Assembly: GCF_000299035.1 (NCBI RefSeq)
Contig: NZ_JH921517.1
Location: 1,105,317 to 1,169,316, forward strand
Source of the DNA: Bacillus bingmayongensis
GTDB taxonomy: Bacteria > Bacillota > Bacilli > Bacillales > Bacillaceae_G
Length of the DNA: 64,000 bases
Direction of reading: 5' to 3'
In this document: piece by piece, positions 59,933-64,000 of the stretch
How positions within the stretch are numbered: position 1 is the stretch's first letter
Layout of the letters: each line of letters opens with the position of its first letter
Notes under the pieces: generated by a model
What the model saw: the letters and a program-made list of their open reading frames with translations, nothing else
Told to the model about the DNA's origin: nothing
Databases searched by the model: none
Translations under genes and position numbers: made by a program

Positions 59933-59946
59933 GTACTGTTCGGTAT
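59933..59946. promoter_or_regulatory. Candidate TetR operator 2
   Basis: GTACTGTTCGGTAT matches operator 1 at 13 of 14 positions and lies about 10 bases past the predicted start point, where a bound repressor would block transcription. Confidence 0.55.
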
Positions 59947-59982
59947 ATTATGTTTTTAAGTATACAAAGGAGGATGTAAATA

Positions 59983-61230
59983 ATGATGAATGTTAAAGAA
60001 AAAAGAACAATTATTGCTCAACATCACGATGGTCAGTTACAATCAGGCAGTAAAACCATGCCTCGCTATATGAAGTATATATTTGCAACAGCCTGCGGAA
60101 TGGCTGTTGCAAATATATACTTCGCTCACCCGCTACTCGACGCTCTATCAAATGAATTTAGGATTGATCACTCAACCATTGGCATTGTTATTACCATTAC
60201 TCAGGTCTGTTATGCACTGGGATTACTGTTACTGGTTCCACTTGGCGATTTATTGAATCAACGAAGACTGATTATTGGCCAAATATTAATATCCGTTGTT
60301 GCTTTAATTGTTATTGGTACTGCTTCCTCAAGTACAGTACTTTTTATAGGTATGGCTGCGATAGGAATGTTTGCCACTGTTACACAGACACTCGTCGCAT
60401 ACGCCTCGACGTTGTCTACTCCAGCAGAGCGTGGACGCGTAGTAGGCTTTGTTACAAGTGGAGTTGTAATAGGGATTCTCATGGCACGAACATTCGCTGG
60501 CATATTGACTGATCTGGGTGGCTGGCGTTCAGTCTACCTTACCTCTGCTGCACTCATGCTCTTCATAGTTGGTTTGTTATACCGAAAATTACCAGATTTG
60601 GAGTACAAACGAACGGCTATGTCCTATCCAAAGCTGTTACGTTCTGTTCTCTCGTTATTCGTACAAGAAAGGATCTTACGTATACGGGGAATACTGGCAC
60701 TACTGATTTTTACTTCTTTTAGTATTCTATGGACTTCATTGGTGCTGCCTCTTAGTGCTACACCATATTCTCTTTCACATTCCGTTATTGGAGCGTTTGG
60801 CATTGCTGGAGTTGCCGGAGCATTAGCGGCTGCACGAGCTGGGCGTCTGGCAGATCGAGGATTAGGACAGCGTACAACCGGGATAGCTCTTTCCTTATTA
60901 TTAGCATCATGGTTCCTAATTAGATTTATTGAATACTCCTTACTCACATTAGTTATTGGAGTTATCCTTCTTGACCTAGCTGTGCAAGCCGTGCATGTCA
61001 CCAACCAAAGTATGATTTTTACAGTACGTCCTGAAGCGAGAAGTCGACTTACTGCTGCTTACATGATTTTTTATTCTATCGGTAGTGCAACAGGTTCAAT
61101 TGTTTCAACTAATATTTACGCAAAATATGGATGGAATGGAGTATGTCTATTAGGTGCATCTGTCAGCGCTTTTGCTCTTTTGTTTTGGGCGATAACCTTC
61201 CGTCTAACAAAGCAGATTAAAGAAGAATAA
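59983..61230 (+). CDS. MFS efflux transporter
   Basis: A 415-aa, 12-helix major facilitator protein of the drug:H+ antiporter type. After a basic cytosolic N-terminus come YIFATACGMAVANIYFAHPL, loop 2-3 VPLGDLLNQRRLI, and the motif C-like GRVVGFVTSGVVIGILMART. GGAGGATG precedes ATG 59983 (59986 is an alternative). Facing a TetR gene with operators between, it is probably a repressible drug or metabolite pump. The gene looks somewhat GC-richer than its surroundings, as if acquired with its regulator. Confidence 0.9.
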   Translation: MMNVKEKRTIIAQHHDGQLQSGSKTMPRYMKYIFATACGMAVANIYFAHPLLDALSNEFRIDHSTIGIVITITQVCYALGLLLLVPLGDLLNQRRLIIGQILISVVALIVIGTASSSTVLFIGMAAIGMFATVTQTLVAYASTLSTPAERGRVVGFVTSGVVIGILMARTFAGILTDLGGWRSVYLTSAALMLFIVGLLYRKLPDLEYKRTAMSYPKLLRSVLSLFVQERILRIRGILALLIFTSFSILWTSLVLPLSATPYSLSHSVIGAFGIAGVAGALAAARAGRLADRGLGQRTTGIALSLLLASWFLIRFIEYSLLTLVIGVILLDLAVQAVHVTNQSMIFTVRPEARSRLTAAYMIFYSIGSATGSIVSTNIYAKYGWNGVCLLGASVSAFALLFWAITFRLTKQIKEE

Positions 61231-61313
61231 ATCAATTTTTTTCATGCTCATGTTGGAATTTTAAGTTTAAAATCATGAAATCCTAAATAAGGGTATGTAA
61301 AAGGAGAAAATAA

Positions 61314-61741
61314 ATGAGTTTTGCTATTGAAGTATTGATTGAAGCACCAATTGAAGTTGTTTTCGATTATGTAGAGAATGATGAAAAAGTAAAAGAATGG
61401 AATGCATTTTTAATCGAAAATCATTATTCCTTAGAGTAGGTGAAAGAAAATCCAAGTGTAGGAGATACATTTATTTCCTTTCAAAAAATGGGTAAGAAAG
61501 TATTTAAGGCGGAAGTGGAGTTTTTAGAATACGAATCAAGGATATTCTACGAAAACATATGTATTAGAAGAGGAATAATGGACACTTCTTACATTAAATT
61601 TTGGAGTATACACCTAGTAATCTATTTTATCGCATTTTATATAAGTTAACAGGGTGGATGTCACGTGCTGTATATGCAGAACAACTTGAGCATTTAGCTA
61701 AATGTGTAGAATCTGCATATAATAAAGAAAAAGCAATATAG
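61314..61741 (+). pseudogene. SRPBCC-family protein pseudogene
   Basis: ATG 61314 behind AAAGGAGAAAAT begins SFAIEVLIEAPIEVVFDYVE, a START/SRPBCC-fold N-terminus, then hits an in-frame TAG after NHYSLE. It continues VKENPSVGDTFISFQKMGKK and, after at least one frameshift near 61560-61610, LFYRILYKLTGWMSRAVYAE then QLEHLAKCVESAYNKEKAI to the end. Two or more lesions make it non-functional. Confidence 0.82.
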
Positions 61742-61749
61742 AATGAAGG

Positions 61750-61778
61750 AGATCTGCAACATATAGCAGGTCTTTTTT
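61750..61778 (+). terminator. Rho-independent terminator
   Basis: AGATCTGC and GCAGGTCT pair with one wobble, followed by T6. Confidence 0.7.
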
Positions 61779-61784
61779 CATATT

Positions 61785-61836
61785 ATACAATACATAAACC
61801 ATCACGTTTGACTGTACAGTTTATGTATTGTATGAT
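61785..61836 (+). promoter_or_regulatory. Promoter embedded in a 15-bp perfect inverted repeat
   Basis: ATACAATACATAAAC (61785-61799) is the exact complement of 61819-61833, 19 bases apart. TTGACT (61808) and TATGAT (61831) with a 17-base spacer make a good promoter whose -10 overlaps the right arm. A likely operator for autoregulation of the MerR gene. Confidence 0.6.
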
Positions 61837-61875
61837 GTTCTTAACATAAATGAGGAGGGAAAAATCGTTGGGAAG

Positions 61876-62283
61876 GTGTATCGAATCGGACAGTTGGCTC
61901 ACTTGGCTCACGTATCGAAACGAACGATTGATTATTATACGAATCTAGGTATCTTAAAAGCGGAGCGATCTCAATCTAATTATCGCTATTACGATGAAAC
62001 AGTACTTGAGACATTACAATTTATTGAGAAATGCAAAGAAATGCATATGCCGCTTTGTGAGATTAAAGAGAGGATCGAGGAGAGGAAGAAGCTGCTCGGT
62101 ATCAATGAACACGTTTCGAAACAAGTGAATGAAGTGACAAACCATATCCATCGATTAGAAACAGAGCTAACACAGTTGAAACCTCTGTTAGATGGGTTAA
62201 CAGATTCACAACGTGAAAAAATATCGAAATCTTTATCTGGTCAAACGACAGCTTTAATACAAACACTGATACTATTTTTATAG
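61876..62283 (+). CDS. MerR-family regulator
   Basis: A 135-aa MerR protein. The HTH YRIGQLAHLAHVSKRTIDYY then TNLGILKAERSQSNYRYYDE is intact, followed by a coiled-coil dimer helix (about residues 75-115) and a short tail without a large effector domain or Cys cluster. The start is unsure: GTG 61876 is 15 bases after GAGGAGGGA, and the in-frame TTG 61828 lies within the promoter. A TTG at 61869 would be well spaced but is out of frame, so a one-base deletion at the start is possible. Confidence 0.8.
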   Translation: MYRIGQLAHLAHVSKRTIDYYTNLGILKAERSQSNYRYYDETVLETLQFIEKCKEMHMPLCEIKERIEERKKLLGINEHVSKQVNEVTNHIHRLETELTQLKPLLDGLTDSQREKISKSLSGQTTALIQTLILFL

Positions 62284-62368
62284 TTAAAGTTGGATCCAAC
62301 TCTTTTAATTTCTGTATAGCGCTATGTTTTCTAAAGAAACAGAGAATAAGAAAACATTATAAGTATAC

Positions 62369-62407
62369 AGGAGGTGGACACCTTAGTTTTTTAACTAAGG
62401 GGATTCA
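62369..62407 (+). promoter_or_regulatory. Leader with two small hairpins over the ribosome binding site
   Basis: GGTG-GA-CACC (62372-62381) and CCTTAGTT-TTTT-AACTAAGG (62382-62401) are adjacent. The second covers AAGG of the AAGGGG ribosome binding site of the CNNM gene, and an unused strong AGGAGG lies just upstream. Confidence 0.45.
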
Positions 62408-63730
62408 TTGGAAATATTTAATTTAGTCATGGTTGCGATTTTAATCGCATTTACTGGATTTTTCGTAGCAGCAGAGTTTGCGATTGTTAAAGTACGTTCA
62501 AGTCGCATAGATCAGCTTGTTGCGGAAGGAAAACGCGGTGCGTTAGCAGCAAAAAAGGTAACAACAAATTTAGATGAATATTTATCTGCTTGTCAGTTAG
62601 GAATTACAGTAACGGCAATGGGGCTTGGTTGGTTAGGTGAACCGACAATAGAAAAACTATTGCATCCATTATTTGAGAAATGGAACTTAAATCCTTCTAT
62701 TTCACAAGTATTGACTTTTGGTCTTGCATTTATGACAATGACGTATTTGCACGTTGTAGTAGGGGAATTAGCTCCGAAAACAATGGCAATTCAAAAGGCT
62801 GAAAGAGTAACTTTATTATTTGCTGGACCTTTAATGATATTCTATAAAGTGATGTATCCGTTTATCTGGATACTAAATAGTTCAGCGCGTGTCGTTACTG
62901 GCATATTCGGTTTGAAACCAGCTTCTGAACATGAAGTGGCCCATTCTGAAGAGGAATTACGGTTAATTCTCTCAGAGAGCTATGAAAGTGGAGAAATTAA
63001 TCAAGCAGAATATAAGTATGTAAATAATATCTTTGAATTTGATAACCGCATTGCGAAAGAGATTATGGTACCACGGACAGAAATCGTCGGTTTCTATCTC
63101 GAAGATTCAGTAGAAGAACACATGAAAATTATCCAAAGTGAACGATACACACGTTATCCAATCTTTGGAGAAGATAAAGATGATATTATCGGTATGGTCA
63201 ACGTAAAAGACTTCTTCATTCGATATATGAAAGGTGATACAGAAGATTTATCATCTATTCGTACGTATATGCGTCCGATTATTGAAGTTATGGAAACAAC
63301 TCCAATTCATGATTTACTTCTGCAAATGCAGAAAAAGCGAATTCCAATGGCTGTTTTATATGATGAGTACGGAGGTACAGCCGGAATTGTAACGCTTGAA
63401 GATATATTGGAAGAAATCGTCGGCGAAATTCGTGATGAATATGATGAAGATGAAAATCCACCAATTCAACACGTAAATGAACATCATAAAATTGTTGATG
63501 GAAAGGTGTTAATTACAGAAGTGAAAGACTTATTTGGTCTACACATCGAGGAAGAAGATGTGGATACAATTGGTGGATGGATTATGATGCAGAATCACGA
63601 AATTGAAGAGGGACAATGTGTCGAAGCAGAGGGATATGAGTTTAAAGTTCTTGAAAAAGATGCATATCAAATTAAGCGCGTTGAAATTCGAAAAATTGAT
63701 CGCCAACAAGAGAAAGCAGCAACTGTGTAG
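62408..63730 (+). CDS. CNNM/CorC-family protein (hemolysin-like, DUF21-CBS)
   Basis: A 440-aa membrane protein. The DUF21 domain covers residues 1-190 with three or four helices (FNLVMVAILIAFTGFFVAAE). Two CBS domains follow (about 210-335, with MVPRTEIVGFY and AVLYDEYGGTAGIVTLEDIL), and a C-terminal CorC_HlyC domain runs to about 430. The family transports or senses Mg2+; the hemolysin label is historical. Initiation at TTG 62408 with AAGGGG six bases upstream. A terminator overlaps the end. Confidence 0.93.
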   Translation: MEIFNLVMVAILIAFTGFFVAAEFAIVKVRSSRIDQLVAEGKRGALAAKKVTTNLDEYLSACQLGITVTAMGLGWLGEPTIEKLLHPLFEKWNLNPSISQVLTFGLAFMTMTYLHVVVGELAPKTMAIQKAERVTLLFAGPLMIFYKVMYPFIWILNSSARVVTGIFGLKPASEHEVAHSEEELRLILSESYESGEINQAEYKYVNNIFEFDNRIAKEIMVPRTEIVGFYLEDSVEEHMKIIQSERYTRYPIFGEDKDDIIGMVNVKDFFIRYMKGDTEDLSSIRTYMRPIIEVMETTPIHDLLLQMQKKRIPMAVLYDEYGGTAGIVTLEDILEEIVGEIRDEYDEDENPPIQHVNEHHKIVDGKVLITEVKDLFGLHIEEEDVDTIGGWIMMQNHEIEEGQCVEAEGYEFKVLEKDAYQIKRVEIRKIDRQQEKAATV

Positions 63731-63753
63731 GTTGCTGCTTTCTTTTTCACCTA
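63714..63753 (+). terminator. Rho-independent terminator
   Basis: AAAGCAGCAAC and GTTGCTGCTTT with a 7-base loop around the stop codon, then CTTTTT. Confidence 0.85.
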
Positions 63754-63783
63754 TAGGAAAACTTGAAACAAGGAGCGGATATT

Positions 63784-64000
63784 TTGATTGAAGTTGCGTT
63801 ACGAGTATACAGACTACAATTATATATGATTTTTAGTGGTTTACTACTCCTATGGACGATAACGCCTTTTTCAAAGCAAGTTACTGGATTCGGGATCGGA
63901 TTAGCTGTAAGTGCATACTGTCTTTGGTTATTAGCCAGACGAGTTGAAAAGATTGGAAAAAGTATTGTATTAAAACAGCGTGCGCCTGGATTAGGAATTT
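63784..64000 (+). CDS. 5' part of a small membrane protein (AtpI-like?)
   Basis: The frame begins at TTG 63784 behind AAGGAGCGG and is cut by the window edge after 72 codons. Two hydrophobic helices are visible (LYMIFSGLLLLWTI and FGIGLAVSAYCLWLLARR) joined by TPFSKQVTG. The G-x-x-V-S-x-Y-x-LWLL-RR ending recalls ATP synthase protein I, but the match is loose. Confidence 0.6.
   Translation, partial: MIEVALRVYRLQLYMIFSGLLLLWTITPFSKQVTGFGIGLAVSAYCLWLLARRVEKIGKSIVLKQRAPGLGI

Noticed and set aside
62408-63730. Hemolysin toxin
   Set aside because: The name is historical; DUF21-CBS-CorC architecture indicates a metal-transport-related membrane protein.

Overview
The window is low-GC Firmicute chromosome, almost certainly Bacillus cereus sensu lato. 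The evidence is a near-textbook AiiA AHL-lactonase, a spore-surface protein of the exosporium type, IS231-family remnants, a lutABC operon, an yvaF/yvaE/yvaD-like TetR-SMR-DUF5360 cluster, and strong GGAGG ribosome binding sites with AT-rich spacers. No tRNA, rRNA or CRISPR array was seen. Genes are short operons on both strands with many rho-independent terminators. About a dozen broken genes and several transposon remnants make this accessory-type chromosome rather than core housekeeping DNA.

Layout. 0-4.5 kb: a MoxR ATPase/DUF58/membrane-protein operon running into aiiA, then a lipoprotein. 4.5-7.7 kb: an SDR-like protein with degraded catalytic motifs, a 3'-terminal serS fragment, an Rrf2 regulator and a TehB-like methyltransferase. 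7.84-17.13 kb: a block bounded by a perfect 30-bp inverted repeat that resembles IS231 ends. It holds a twice-deleted IS231 transposase and a set of catabolic or redox genes: a YtcJ-like amidohydrolase, an ABM-domain membrane protein, two YcaC-like hydrolases, an NADPH:FMN reductase, LtrA, MarR and a chloroperoxidase-like hydrolase. I read it as a candidate mobile cassette, and it is the most interesting region. 17.1-19.5 kb: a graveyard of fragments (DUF4367-like, GNAT, RecU, serine resolvase) plus an orphan 146-aa protein. 19.6-20.8 kb: an intact IS3-family element.

21-27.5 kb: VanW, an alpha/beta hydrolase, a broken methyltransferase, then a MocR regulator translationally coupled to a D-Ala-D-Ala ligase (DdlR-Ddl type) and a class III aminotransferase. 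27.7-31.4 kb: a Nudix hydrolase, a DUF606 transporter pair divergent from a Crp/Fnr regulator with a 20-bp perfect palindrome between them, and a frameshifted CzcO-like flavoprotein. 31.7-36 kb: a small ORF ending in an inverted duplication, a truncated serine hydrolase abutting a tnpB-less IS200/IS605 remnant, a spore-surface protein, a Y-family polymerase fragment, fabH, a VOC fragment and a frameshifted DUF3784 gene.

36-41.3 kb: a LysR regulator divergent from lutABC plus an MFS transporter. 41.4-47.4 kb: MerR, C45 acyltransferase, MazG-like, GyrI-like, TetR/SMR/DUF5360, HAD and lipoprotein genes. 47.5-57.5 kb: an HxlR regulator divergent from a quinone reductase with clustered GTAC half-sites, an acyl-CoA ligase, GNAT, PhzF, APH-like, MBL, SGNH, DUF1272 and isochorismatase genes, a truncated LysR gene and a Cys-cluster/pentapeptide protein. 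57.6-64 kb: an EamA transporter with a structured leader overlapping its ribosome binding site, TetR facing an MFS pump with repeated operators, a broken SRPBCC gene, a MerR gene with a large inverted repeat at its promoter, a CNNM/CorC-type protein and the start of a small membrane protein.

Coordinates come from reading the sequence by eye. Functions are family-level calls from recognised motifs; no database search was run.
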